From Liriodendron chinense (Eukaryota > Streptophyta > Magnoliopsida > Magnoliales > Magnoliaceae): a DNA stretch of 64,000 nucleotides. The notes beneath the pieces were generated by a model. The model worked only from the letters and a program-made list of their open reading frames with translations, did not search any database and was not told the DNA's origin. The position numbers were made by a program, and so were the translations under genes. The stretch covers positions 4,692,082 to 4,756,081 of the forward strand of contig ML058552.1 in NCBI GenBank assembly GCA_003013855.2. The letters run 5' to 3'. Shown here one piece after another: positions 10,322-22,312 of this stretch (within the stretch, counting starts at the first letter, position 1; each line of letters begins with the position of its first letter).

Positions 10322-10489
10322 TGTTATATACATATGAACTTTGTGTTGAATACATGATCCCATATCGGTAAAAGAATTTAATACAGAGGTTAAGCTTAAC
10401 TTATAAATAAGCATGCACCCTTTTTTTAGGGGGAATATATACAATCAATGAAAAGTCTTTTCCTCTCCTTTCTCTTATATTTTATAGCA
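10322..10489 (+). repeat. 5' LTR of copia element 1
   Basis: It starts TGTTATATAC and ends TTTTATAGCA. Relative to the 3' LTR it lacks about 30 bp near its start. Unlike the other LTRs here it has no GC-rich U3 array. Confidence 0.8.
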
Positions 10490-10530
10490 CGTTTTCAGCA
10501 CGAGGCTCTAACCAACTGAGCTACAGTCGC
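10490..10530 (+). other. Primer-binding site complementary to a tRNA 5' half (tRNA-Ile-like)
   Basis: Immediately after the 5' LTR lies CGTTTTCAGCACGAGG followed by CTCTAACCAACTGAGCTAC. Its reverse complement matches the anticodon stem, D-arm and start of a tRNA (TAGCTCAGTTGGTTAGAGC...CGTGCT). Plant tRNA-Ile(AAU), as I remember it, is the closest. The direction and position suit priming by a tRNA cut in the anticodon loop. It is not a tRNA gene: only the antisense 5' half is present. A partial second copy of CTCTAACCAACT-AGCT follows at about 10537. Confidence 0.6.
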
Positions 10531-11263
10531 ACCAACCTCTAACCAACTAAGCTCTAACTACTCTTTTTCTTTTCTAGACGATTAAAAGAGGTAAGGTTTT
10601 TCTTCTCTTTGTTCTTTTCTTTTCTTTTCATGTAAGCTAGATGATCTAACCCCACAGATAGCCCATGCCTCATGCAAGTCACATGAAAGAGGTTGTTTTT
10701 TATTCTCTTTTTCTTCTCATGCAAGTCAGATATCATGGTCCTCACCAGGGATAGCCCATGCCCAAGAATATCAAGATTGGAAAAGCCCCATCCCGAACCA
10801 TATCTTTCATTTATATTATTTTGTATTATTTTTGTTACTTAATTATTAATGTTAAATGGGACTTGAAGTTCCTTAACTATTATTCAGATTTGTGACCTAA
10901 AGTTTCCAAATTATTTAAAAATTGGACATGAAGTTCCAATGAAAAAATATATATATACACGTAATTAAAACTTAAAGTTTTGATTACTTAGCAAAGACCC
11001 GAAGTCCTATAAATGTTAAAATCATACTGAACTAGAAGTTCAACGATTTTATATGTAGAACCAGAAGTTTTCACAAACTAATCAATAGAACCCGAAGTTC
11101 TAATGTATTAAGTTAACTATAATTAAAGGAACTTAAAGTTCTAATTTAATAAATTGAGAACCCGATAGTTCCAATCATTTCTGATTGAATTATTAGTCAT
11201 AAATTTTTTTTACTCATAGTATATTCCTAATTTATATTTATTTATTGAACAGTTCTTAAAGGG
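10531..11263 (+). other. Leader of copia element 1 (non-coding)
   Basis: AT-rich sequence between PBS and gag. It contains repeated short phrases such as 'GAAGTTCCAA', 'CTTAAAGTTC' and 'CCGAAGTTCTA' every 40-60 bp (10860-11180). No gene is seen. Confidence 0.6.
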
Positions 11264-14200
11264 ATGACGAATATTGCAAAACTTGAATTCAAAGCTCTCG
11301 AATTATCTGGTGAGAACTATCTTTCCTGGATGCTGAAATTCATCTCCAATCCCAAAATCTTAGCGATGCGATAAAAGCAAGCAACACTATGTCCCAGCAA
11401 GACAAGGCGAAAGCCCTAATCTTCTTAATGCATCATATACATGATGATTTAAAAAGTGAGTACTTGCCTGAAAAGGATCCAATGAATCTATGGAGCTCCC
11501 TTAAGTAGCGTTATGACCACCAGAAGTTAGTCATACTACCAAATGCACGTCATGAGTGGCTGAACCTCAGATTCTAAGATTTTAAACCAGTAACTGCTTA
11601 CAACTCTGCCATGTTCAGGATTACCTCCAAGTTAAAGCTATGTGGGGAAAGGATAGAGGATGAAGATATGCTAGAAAAAACCTTCTCCACCTTCCATGCC
11701 TCGAACTTGCTCCTGCAGCAGCAATAATACCGAGAGCATCAGTTCAAGAAATACTCCGATCTCACCTCTTGTCTCCTAATCGCCGAGCAAAATAATGATC
11801 TCCTGATGAAGAATCATACTTTTAGACCCACTAGATCTATAACACTTCCAAAAGTAAATGCCAACTCTGCTCAAGGTCGTGGATGAGGTCGTGGCAACAT
11901 ACGTGGAGGCCGAGGCAAATCAGGAAGAGATGGCCATCTTAATTTGGGCCCACAAAGAAACACAAACATAAAAAACCATCAGAAGAGGAATGTTGTCAAT
12001 AATAGACGGAACAACCATCTAGCTCCTCCAAACATTTTAAATGATGTTTGTCACAGATGTGGTCATAGTGGATATTGGTCACATACCTACCGTATGTTCA
12101 AGAAAAATGTGGAACAATATCAAGCCTCAAGGAAAGAAATGGAAACCAACAATGTGGAAGGCCTAACAGACCATTGGATGGATGATAATATTTACTTTAA
12201 TTTCGATGACTTCTTTTCTGATGAAGATGGAAAGCCTATCGATGATGAGACTTTCAAAACCATGATTGGAGAAACCCCTGAGATGGTCCTAAAGACGTAA
12301 GATTATTTTTCTATGTTTATGCTTATATTTAATTTTGATACATTAATATTTATCCTGAAATTTATTTTTATGCCTTTACTTTGAATTGTTTTGTTTTTCT
12401 CTTTTATATTTTGAAATTACTTGCATAATTCTTCTATTGAATGATTTTCTTTATCTATTTCTAAAGGTATGGATCCGGAAGTTAGCGCTAGCGATGATAC
12501 TTGTCTGGCAGACATGCAACGACCCACACTATTTTGAAAAATCAAAAGTTTTTCTCGGACTTAATAAGTAATGCAGTTAAAGTTTCTAAAATAGCCGGAC
12601 ATGTTGAAATCATTGACAGCTCTAGAAGAGCTCATGTGGTGTTGCCAAATGGTACCCATCTATTCATACAAAATGCTTTATACTCAAGCAATTTCAGAAG
12701 AAATTTGCTTAGTTTTAAATACATAAGAATAAATAGATATCATATAACTCTTAATGTTATCGAATCACACTCCATCATAAGCCCAAAGTTCTATGATCCA
12801 AAAAATTTAATACATGGCATGACCGTTTGGATCACCTTGGATCCAGTATACCACGTAACTCTAATGGACACAATTTATCAAACCAACATCTTGACCTACC
12901 TCATGATCATTTATGTACCCATTGCTCTAAATAAAAGTTAATCACTATGCCTTGATTTCTTTAAATAGCATCCGAGTCATCATCATTCCTACAAAGGATA
13001 CAAAGTGACATTTCCGGTCCAATTCACCCTTCTGGTAGACCTTTTAGATATTTTATGGTTTTAATGGATGCCTCTACACGTTGGTCACACGTTTATTTAC
13101 CATCCACTCGTAATTTAGCCTTTGCTAGATTACTTGCTGAAATTATCAAACTTAGAGTGTATTTTTCTTATCAACCCATTAAATTCATTCGATTAGATAA
13201 TGTAAGAGAATTTACTTCTCAAGTCTTCAATGACTATTATCCATCACAAGAGATTGATGTCAAACATCCAGTCTCATATATCCATACTCAAAATGGTTTA
13301 ACAGAGTCTTTAATCAAATGTTTGCAACTCATTACAAGACCCTTGCTAATTCAATATAAATTACTCGTCTCTGTTTGGGAACATGCGATATTACACGCGG
13401 GTAAATTAATTAAACTCTGGCCAATTGCTTACCACTCATTTTCACCTTCATGACTTGTGTCAGGCCATCAGCCTAACATTTCATTCTTGGATAAATTTGG
13501 TTGTGCAGTACTGGTACCCATCCCACCACCACAACGTACTAAAATGGGTCCCCAACGTCGTTTGGGGATATATGTTAATTATGACTCGCCCACTATAATT
13601 CGCTATATTGAACCATTAACAGGTGATGTGTTTACCACTAGGTTTGTGGATTGTCATTTTGATGAGACACTCTTCCTGCTGTTAGGAGGAGAAAATAAAA
13701 TACCTGAAATATAACTCGTTCCCACTAAACAACCTGTTCTTGAAGAACAACGAGAATTATCATGGAATACTTTCACTCTGTCTCATCTGGACCCATGTAC
13801 CACTCAATGTAAAAATGAGGGATGAAGGATATTGCACCTTCAGGAGATTGCAAATCAAATGTCTCATGCATTAAATGATGCAGCCAAAGTAACCAAGTCA
13901 CATGTGCCAGCTGTAAATGTGCCAGACAAAATTGATATCTTAGTGGGACAAACTTCGAATTCAGCGGCAAATGAATTTGCTACATGCCAAAAGCGTGGCA
14001 GATTTATAGGTTCCAAAGACTCGGCTCCCAAGAAGCGAAGATCAAATGAAAAATCATGCCCTAATAATACTCTGGTAGAGGTTATACATAATGCCCCTGA
14101 AGAGGTTATGAATAAAAGATCAAATTTCTCTGAAACCCCAAAAGAGGATATTGTCTCTAAAAGGGCACAAGTCACTGAAGTGACTACACAAGCTTTTGAA

Positions 14201-15959
14201 GAGGAAAATGTACCTGATAAAAATAATGAGATCTCTATGTTTTATACATATTTAGGAGAAATGTGGGATCGCAAAGAGATGATCATCGATGACATATTTT
14301 CATTTGCAGTAGCTACTAAAATTTCAAAGGGCAATGATGATGATGAAGCACACAACATAAATGAATGTCGACATAGAAGTGATTGGCCAAAATGGAAAGA
14401 GGCCATTCAAGCAGAATTGGGTTCTCTTGAAAAATGTGGGGTGTTTGGACCTATAATACAAACCTCAAAAGTTGTTAACCCCCATAGGTTACAAATGGGT
14501 GTTTATAAGAAAACGAAATGAGAAAAATGAAATCGTTAGATATAAGGCGCGTCTTGTGACACAAGCTTTCCTGCAAAAATTCAAGATTGACTATGAAATC
14601 GTTAGATATAAGGTGCGTCATGGATGCAATAACATTCCGTTACTTAATAAGTCTCGTAGTTTCTGAAAAACTCGACATGAGACTAATGGACGTAGTAACA
14701 TCATATCTATGTGAAAATTTAGGCACTGACATTTATATGAAAGTCCCTAAAGGATATAAGTTACTTGAAGAAAAGTCTAAAAGTATGTACTCGGTAAAAC
14801 TACAACGTTCATTATATGATTTAAAGTAATCCGAAAGAATGTGGTACAAACTTCTTAATGAATATTTGACAAAGGAATGATATGAGAACAATCACATTTG
14901 CCCGTGTGTTTTTATAAAGAAATTGAAAAAGAATTTGCTATTGTAATAGTTTATGTTGATGACGTGAATTTAATTAGGTCTCCTGAAAAGCTCATAAAAC
15001 TGTTAAATACCTAAAGAAAGATTTCGAAATGAAAGACCTTGGGGAAATTAAGTTCTGTCTCGGCCTGTAAATCAAGCGCATTTCCAGTGGAATATTAATC
15101 CATCAATCAAAGTATACTGAAAAGGTCCTAAAGCAATTTAACATGGATAAAGCACACCCTCTCGGTATGCCCATGGTAGTCCGATCTTTGAATATTAAGA
15201 AAGATCCATATCGTTCTAAAGATGATGATAAGACAATCCTTAGACCAGAAGTCTCATATTTGAGTGTTGTTGGTGCACTACTATACTTAACACAATGTAA
15301 GAGACCAGACATTGCATTTTCAGTAAATCTTTTGGCAAGATATAGTTCTGCTCCAACTCACGGGCATTGGACTGGTATCAAACATATTATGAGATACCTA
15401 CACGGAACGACTGACATGGGATTATTTTATTCAAATGATAAATCTAATGGTCAACATTTAGTTGGTTATGTAGATGCAGGTTACCTATTCGATCCTCATA
15501 AGGGACGATCACAGACAGGTTATGTCTTTATTAGTAGCAATGTTACTATCTCATGGAGATCAACTAAAAAACCATGGTAGCTACTTCTTCCAACCACGCA
15601 AAAATACTAGCACTACATAAAGCAAGTAGAGATGTGTTTGATTAAGATCATTGGTTTAGCATATCCGAAGCACTTGTAAATTGTCTCCAACAACAAATGT
15701 TCCTACCACTATATATGAAGACAATGGTGCATGCATAACTCAAATCCAAGAACGTTACATCAAGGGAGATATAACTAAGCACATCTCACCGAAGTTCTTC
15801 TTCACACATGAACTCTAAAAGACTCATGAAATCGAAGTCAGGCAGATCTGCTCCTATGACAATCTAGCGGACCTCTTCACCAAAGCCTTGCCAAAGTCAA
15901 CTTTTCATAAGTTTGTGCGTGATATTGGAATGCGTCAACTCAATAAGCAGAAAATCTAA
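11264..15959 (+). pseudogene. Copia element 1 gag-pol remnant
   Basis: The ATG at 11264 opens a copia Gag (AKLEFKALELSGENYLSW) that soon meets stops and frameshifts. A zinc knuckle near 12050-12095 is damaged (CHRCGHSGYW..., with the His and last Cys replaced). Protease and GAG-pre-integrase remnants follow at about 12470-12900. Integrase core lies at about 12980-13460 (MVLMDASTRWSH, IRLDN, NGLTES), with its C-terminal part at 13457-13714. RT lies at about 14390-15080 with the intact YVDD at 14952-14963. RNase H is at about 15140-15950 (KRPDIAFSVNLL, VGYVDAG). Near 14520-14640 a short stretch (AAATCGTTAGATATAAGG) is duplicated inside RT. At least several disabling mutations rule out function. 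Confidence 0.9.
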
Positions 15960-16241
15960 GGCTTACCAACATCAGGGAGAGTAACTAATCAGGGAGCATC
16001 TTGAAGCATGCTACTCAGGACAGATGTCCATTGTACTCTTTTTCCTTTTCTAGGTTTTATCCCACTAGGTTTTCCTAGTCAAGGTTTTAACGAGGCAGCG
16101 TTGTTTACGTCAATCGCCAATTCAATTATCCTGAGAAATGTTGTACTCTTTTTCCTTCAATTTGGTTTTTTCCCACTGGGTTTTCCTTAGCATGGTTTTA
16201 ATGAGGCAATTGTCATTGAATGGTGGACATCCACGGGAAAG
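15960..16241 (+). other. 3' untranslated region of copia element 1
   Basis: Two related segments ('TGTACTCTTTTTCCTT...GGTTTT...CCCACT' at about 16033 and 16142) form an imperfect tandem repeat. A purine-rich ACGGGAAAG precedes the 3' LTR and could be the polypurine tract. Confidence 0.6.
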
Positions 16242-16433
16242 TGTTGTAAATAAGATTATTAAGTGAATGTCCACGTAAGAGATTCTACTTTGTATTGAAT
16301 ACTTGATCCCATATCAGTAAAAGAGTCTAGTACGAAGGTTAAGCTTAACCTACAAATAAGCATGCCTCCTCCTTGTTGGGGAATACAATTAATGAAAAGT
16401 CTTTTTCTCTCCTCTCTCTTATATTTTATAACA
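16242..16433 (+). repeat. 3' LTR of copia element 1
   Basis: It starts TGTTGTAAATAAG and ends ATTTTATAACA, a TG...CA LTR of 192 bp that aligns with 10322-10489. Confidence 0.85.
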
Positions 16434-16473
16434 TTTATTAACTTATAATAAATATTTTTAAGTATGTATTTTT

Positions 16474-17091
16474 TGTTAGATTTTTGAATGAAGCCTTCAA
16501 TCTGGACAGGTCAGGGGGCCATCGGTTGACCGACTACTATGCTCGGATGATTGTAAGTACTCTATATATTGCAGATTGGTCTCTAGAAAATTTTGGACAG
16601 GTTCAGGCAACCGAACTTGGAGGCTCAAGCTACCAATGATATTCAGAATCATGTGCAAAATTCTCTGAAAGTTTTTTAGCTTGTTCGGGTGACCGAACAT
16701 ATGGTCGACGGGTGACCAAAGGGGTGGTTAGGCGGTGTCGAGCGTCCGACAGATCGACTGTCGTTTTTTGCTATTTTATGTTGTTTTGCGCAAGTTATTT
16801 CTAATTTCGGTTATTGGCCATATAAACGGGTGTAATTGGGATTAAGTTAGAACTAAGACTTGCTTAAGGGTTTGAGAGGGTTTGGTGAGAGAGAAAGATA
16901 AGGTTTCTCTTGGGGCTTTGATCAGGGTAAGTTCATCTCTTGTAACTTCCGAATTTCATAGTGCATATCACTTTGAGCTGTGGTTTTTTCTCGTAAGGGT
17001 TTTTCCACATAAAATTGGATTGTCTCTTTGTGTGGATTTTCTTGTGCCTGTGTTTCACTCGTTTGATTCATCTCTGCGCTTCCACGGTTCC
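16474..17091 (+). repeat. 5' LTR of copia element 2
   Basis: It begins TGTTAGATTTTTG. U3 (16508-16762) carries scattered palindromic words (GGTTGACCGACT, GGTGACCGAAC, GTCGACGGGTGACC), followed by a TATA-like CATATAAAC at 16819. The 3' edge is inferred from the PBS at 17099. Related LTRs are at 30281-30874, 47714-48236 and 48425-48955. Confidence 0.75.
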
Positions 17092-17098
17092 TAAAAAG

Positions 17099-17110
17099 TG
17101 GTATCAGAGC
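17099..17110 (+). other. Primer-binding site, initiator-Met type
   Basis: TGGTATCAGAGC, the usual copia PBS complementary to the 3' end of initiator tRNA-Met, about 40 bp upstream of the gag ATG. Confidence 0.85.
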
Positions 17111-18576
17111 ATACTTTGGGATACAAGTTTAAATCTAAAGACAAGTATCAATGGAATCAAGCATGAAATTCAACGTTGAGAAATACTCTGACAAAAATAA
17201 CTTTGAACTATGGAATGTAAATATGAAAAACCTCCTATGCACTCCTTGGAAAGCAGCTAGAGACTATGAAAGAAGAAGAGTGAAACAAGTTGGATCAAAA
17301 GGTCTAATTATGCATAATGGATGAGGTCCTCTACAACGTCATGAAAGAGAAGACGATAGTCAATACATGGGCGAAGCTAGAGAACATCTACGCGAAGAAG
17401 TCTCTTGAGAATCGGTTTTATTTAAAGTTTCAGTTGTTAAATCTTAAGATGGTAGAGGGGTTGATGTTGAGAGCCACATTAGCAACTTATATAGGTATAT
17501 TTATAAATTGCTAGACGTGGATGAGGTGACCAAGGATGAAGATCAAGCATGCATCTTGTTGAACTCCCTCTCAACACCGTACGAATCGTTTAAGGAATCT
17601 CTGTGCGCCAGTAGGCCCACCATTACCATTGAGATCGTTATCTCAGTCCTCTAGTCGAAGGCGGTGAGAAAGAAGAATGGTGATATGGGGTCCTCTACAG
17701 ATACACTAGTTATGAAGGGGGGGGGGGGGAATTTTGATCAAGATAGAGGATCTTCACGATCAAAATCAAGGGTAGTGGCAAAGGAAAGTTGAAGTGCTAG
17801 AGTTATGGTCAAACATGGCACATGAAGAGAGATTTTCATAATCCCAAGTTGAAGAAAGAGAAGTCTGAAGATTCTTCTAAGAAGGCTAATACCACAGAAT
17901 CTACCGAGGATACGAGTGATGATTGCGATGTGTTAACTGTATCTAAGTTCGGGTATCTCAGCGATGAGTATTTTTGGATTCAGGTCCTTCATATCAATTG
18001 TGTCCTAACCAAAGCTCATTACCGCATCTAGAGAGTATGATAGTGATTCAATGTTCTTGGGTGATAACTACACATGCAAGGTTATGGGTATTGGTTCGGT
18101 GCACATTAAGATGTTTGATTGGATCCAACGCATCCTATCAAATGTGAGGCATGGCCCTAGTTGAAGAAGAATTTAATATCTCTTGGTGCAATTGAGGCTA
18201 TAGGGTACAAATTCATCAGGTTTGATCATGTCCTTAAAGTTTCAAATGGGGCACTCATCGTCATGAAAGTATAGCGGAATGGAAACCTTTACCGGTTGAT
18301 CAGGAGCACTTCGTCCGGTAGAGCTGCAACGTCTGTAGTGAATTCCATGTCTGTATAAATGTGTCATGGGCGCTTAGGCCACATAAGCGAGTGGGGTATG
18401 AAGGTACTTTTTTATCGTTGTTTGATTCGTGCATTTAAAAGCTTTGATTTTAGTATATGTAAGTATTGTATGTATGGTAAATAGTCAAGGTTGTCATTAA
18501 AATAAGAAAAATATGTATGTAAATGAGTGTTAAAGTATGTGCATTCAAACGTATGGGGCCTGTCACCTGTAGTTTC

Positions 18577-20717
18577 TGTTAATGCACTTTTCTGTGGCAT
18601 ACTAGTGCCCCATGTTTATCAATTACTTAAGTTAGTGAGTCTAGGGTCAGTTGAGCTTAATGAAGACGAAGACCGAAGACTCGATACGGACCGGTTGCAT
18701 CAAGAAAGAAGAAACAGGTAAAAGCGATGCCTTAGTGAGCCCTGACCTAGTACCTACCCAAAACTATTAACCTCTATATGACCATGACCCAATAAGCATA
18801 CCCTTAGTCATCTTAGATTAGCCCGAGGTCTCCCAAAAGACCACCAATAGAATAGCCAAAGAGGTTGCATGTTCTGTTGAAAAACAGAAAATTACAGCAG
18901 GAAAATAAGCTTGGTCAGGTGCCCGACCCAGTGTCCACCGGGCGCCCGACCTGAGTGGAATCCGCCCATGTGAGTTGGCCTTAAAACCAGAGGGTCACCG
19001 GGCGCCCGACCAAAACCTGTCCGGGCGCCTAACCAGTGCAAAAATCGTCCAACAGCACAAAGACTCATTCTGGATCAATTCTGGGCGCCCGACCAAAGTG
19101 TGCACTAGGCGCCCGACCAGTGAAAGAAAGGCCATCGGGCGCCCGACCAAAACATTTCCGGGCGCCCGACCAACTCAAAATACGTCCAGTGTTTGAATTT
19201 ATTTTATGGACCGGATTCCAAGCGCCCGACCCAAGTTGACCAGGCGCCCGACCCTATGCGAATCTGCCCGTTATTTGACCGTTAAAGGAAACTTTATAAA
19301 AGCGAGGGATTATATTTTAAGGTAAAGAGAGAGAATTTTGAGAAGATAGAAGCCACCATTGCTAGAGACCATCAGAGGCTCTATCCCAAACCCATAACAA
19401 GCCATTCTCCTTGTGTTTTGATCATAAGCTTGGGCCATTCAATGGCATCTTGAGAATGGACTTGTTCCCTCTTGATTCATAGGGTTTAGACACCTGATCA
19501 TAGTTAAATCCCTTGTCTAAACACTACTTAGGAGTCCAAATAGGTATATTCCTCTAGGATACCCATTTCCTACCATTTGTAGAGGTTTCACCATTCCCTA
19601 GCACCTTGGGCATCTCCAATGGAGCATCACATGCAACGTAGCTGATCTTGGAGCTGAATCCTTGGCAAAACAGTGGCGTCAAAGATCGGCCGAGGAGCAC
19701 AGGGGGAGCTGATTCAAGCACGGGAGAGCTAGAAGAAACAACCCAAAGCGGTGCTACAAAGGAGCTCAATCCGACAAGTAAGGTTGTCTTGTTAGGAGTC
19801 CATCCACTCAATTCCTTGTTTGAGTTGAGTGTAGAGTTTGTTTGACAAACTCGAGCTAGGGTCGTTTGTCGATCCTTGGCCTGTTAGTCGGCCTAAAATC
19901 TAGGGACGTTAGCCGTTCCTTGGCCTGTTTGTCGGCCTAAAGACTAGGCGCTGTTAGGCACCCCTTGGCTTGTTTTTTAGGCCTAAATTCTAGGATGTTA
20001 GCCGTTCCTTGGCACGTTTGTCAGGCCTAAATAAAGTCTCCAAGGATGAGCCACCAACACGGGTGCAAACGTGTAAGTTGGGAGGAACCTGTAAACTCCC
20101 CGGTTGGGTGGATCCGAGTTAAAACACCTTGGTTGGGAAGAACCAAATTTAAACTCCCCAGTGAGTGCTGGTGTGCTCAAAAGGGTTGAGTAGTTGAACC
20201 GGGAGTGGAGTAGACAAGTAGTCGAACCACTATATATCCTTGTGTTTGTGATTGTTCTTGAGCACATTTCTCTTTATGCATTGCGTTTAACTTGTTAATT
20301 ATGAATGCTTAGTCAGGAATGTATGCTAAGCACTTGATAGGCACATCCACACACACAAGATGTACTTTCACTCCTTGAGTAGATTTGAGCTTAATTGATC
20401 CATCCTCATTTAAGTCTACTTGAGTTGCATAGATTAGATTCTTCATTAATTTAATCATTTATTGATCTATGCTTACTTAGACTAGGATGTCAATTGCTTT
20501 CATCATATGCTAGTCTATTGATTGGACCCACTAAGGCTTGGAAGCTAAAGTGTTAATCGCTTACGTAGTTTGATTTGCTAAATTTGTTAAGTAGGCGAAA
20601 AGATTTTAAAAGGTCCTTATCACCCCCCTCTTGGACTTAGCCATAATTTTAGGTGTTCCTTAAGCTTCCGCACATGTATGCATAGGGTGTCGTACTAGAC
20701 TACCCGACACAATTTCA
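18577..20717 (+). mobile_element. Solo LTR, family A copy 1 (2141 bp), TSD GTTTC
   Basis: It begins TGTTAATGCACTTTTC and ends GACACAATTTCA. GTTTC is present at 18572-18576 and 20718-20722, inside the integrase of copia element 2. Neither end repeats inside, so it is a solo LTR. A GCCCGACC array (18918-19253) precedes a TATA box TTATAAAAG (about 19291). The downstream half has repeated 'GTTAGCCGTTCCTTGGC' phrases. Copies of the same family are at 22313-23626, 26694-28561 and 55013-59361. Confidence 0.92.
18918..19253 (+). repeat. GGGCGCCCGACC word array in U3
   Basis: Nine exact GCCCGACC, mostly within GGGCGCCCGACC (GGGCGCCC is itself a palindrome), plus one GCGCCTAACC variant. They are irregularly spaced by 15-50 bp of unrelated sequence, so this is not a simple tandem repeat. 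It ends about 40 bp upstream of the TATA box. Confidence 0.92.
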
Positions 20718-22312
20718 GTTTCTGGTGGTGGGTCATAATGGTTTGTCTCATTCATTGACGACTATTCCAAAAAGGTGTGGGACAATTTTTTAAAAAATAA
20801 ATCTAAGTTTTTCATCACCTTCAAGTATTGAAAGATTACGGTGAAAACACAGTCAGAGCAGAAGGAATTTTTTTTAGGGCAGATAACGATGAAGAATTCA
20901 CTTCAAGGGAATTCAATCAATTTTGTAAAAATGAAAGGATCGTGAGACACAACACAGTGTGTCACACACCAGACCAGAATATTGTAGCTGAACAGATGAA
21001 TCAGACTCTTTTAGAGAGGGCCTGATGCATGATCAGCAATACTAGGTTGGGCAAGGAGATGTGGACTGATGTGATTAACACAGCTTGCTACTCTATGGCT
21101 ATTGGTTATAAAATTCCATAGGAAGTGTGAAGTAGTCAGCAGGTAGACTGCTCGGGATTGCATGTTTTTTGTTGTGAGGCTTACTCTCATGTACAATCAG
21201 TTGAGAGAGATAAGCAAAACCAAAGGACCAGAAGTGTATTTTTTTGGGCTACGGTGATGGTTTGCAAGGATACAGGCTGTATAACCCTGTTACGCAGAAG
21301 ATCACATTAAGTCAGGATGTCAGGTTTGATGAAGGGTCCTTATTCCATAAGGATGAACCCAAGGAACGGGAGAAATCAGTGGTGATGGACATTCAGATAG
21401 ACAAAGATGAGACATGGGACGATATTGAGACAAAATAGAGGTACATGATCAGGTGGAGCAATCACATGTGAGAAGGAATGCACAACAGGATCGTAGATTA
21501 CCGGCTAGGTATTAAGATGACTTGAATGTTGCATTCGCCCTCATTATAGATGAGGGGGACCCATCTACTTTTTAGGAGGCGCTTGATGATGTAGATGTCG
21601 AAAAGTGGAACACGGTGATGCATGACGAGACAAACTCCTTATACAATAATAAAAACATAGGAGCTGGTGGAGCTTCCCGTGAGCCAAAAAGTAATCCGTT
21701 GCAAGTGGATCTTTAGGAAGAAACAGGATAGGTACAAGGCAAGTTTGATACCGAAGGGATATGCTTAAAGAAAAGGTGTTGACTTCAGTGAGATCTTTGT
21801 ATCGGTGATGAAGCAAGTTTCTATCAGGTTCTTGTTGGCACCGATTGCCCAATACCACCTCAATCTGGAACAGATGGATGTGAAAACTACTTTCCTTCAT
21901 GGGGAATTGGAAGAGCAAATTTACATGAAGCAACTGGAAGGTAATGAGATACGAGGGGCAAAGAACAAGATTTACAAGTTGAGGAGGTCGTTGTACGGCC
22001 TGAAACAATCACCTAGGCAATGGTACAAGAAGTTTGATTCCTTCGTGATGAGTTAGTGGTTTACCAAGAGGGGGGCGTGATCATTGCGTTTACTTCAAGA
22101 CACTGAGCGACGGGAAGTTCATTATCTTGGTATTGTATGTTGATGACATGCCTATCGCCAATCATAGCATGTCGGAGATCGACATACAAAAGGCTCAGCT
22201 ATTAGGAACATTTGAGATAAAGAATCTGGAGGCTGCAAAGAGGTTCTCGACATCGATATACACAAAGACAGGGAGAGGAGTATAAAATTACGCCTATGGC
22301 TCACACTTGAGG

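Larger units (their letters stand above)
10322..16433 (+). mobile_element. Decayed Ty1/copia element with both LTRs
   Basis: A short 5' LTR (10322-10489) and 3' LTR (16242-16433) bracket a copia-order polyprotein remnant (gag, protease, integrase, RT, RNase H). The LTRs share CTTGATCCCATATC-like and TAAGCTTAAC segments but differ by indels and many substitutions, so the insertion is old. No target duplication could be recognised. The copia lineage was not assigned. Confidence 0.9.
16474..22312 (+). mobile_element. Ty1/copia element 2 (Tork-like), interrupted and 3'-truncated
   Basis: A 5' LTR (about 16474-17091), an initiator-Met-type PBS TGGTATCAGAGC (17099-17110) and a gag-pol remnant from 17151. 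The reading is split in integrase by a solo LTR at 18577-20717 and resumes at 20723. It ends in the RT/RNase H region where another LTR begins near 22313. No RNase H end or 3' LTR follows. Confidence 0.88.
17151..22312 (+). pseudogene. Copia element 2 gag-pol remnant (split by a solo LTR)
   Basis: Gag starts at 17151 (KFNVEKYSDKNNFELW) and continues in other frames with DEVLYNVMKEKT. A decayed zinc knuckle and protease follow to about 18200. The GAG-pre-integrase signature (CHGRLGHISEWGMKVL) is at about 18362-18410. Integrase YVHSNVWG sits at about 18535-18576, immediately before the inserted LTR, and FVSFIDDYSKKVW resumes after it. FFRADNDEEFTSREFNQFC and CHTPDQNIVAEQMNQ follow. RT runs to about 22300 (LEQMDVKTTFLHGELEEQIYMKQ, SLYGLKQSPRQWYKKFDSF), with YVDD at 22136-22147. 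Many stops and frameshifts. Confidence 0.88.

Noticed and set aside
10490..10530. tRNA gene
   Set aside because: Only the antisense of a 5' half is present, directly abutting an LTR. There is no T-arm or 3' acceptor strand, so a primer-binding site fits better.
18918..19253. CRISPR-like array of GGGCGCCCGACC
   Set aside because: Repeats are short, irregularly spaced and lie within a TSD-flanked plant LTR. There are no cas genes and spacers are not uniform in length.
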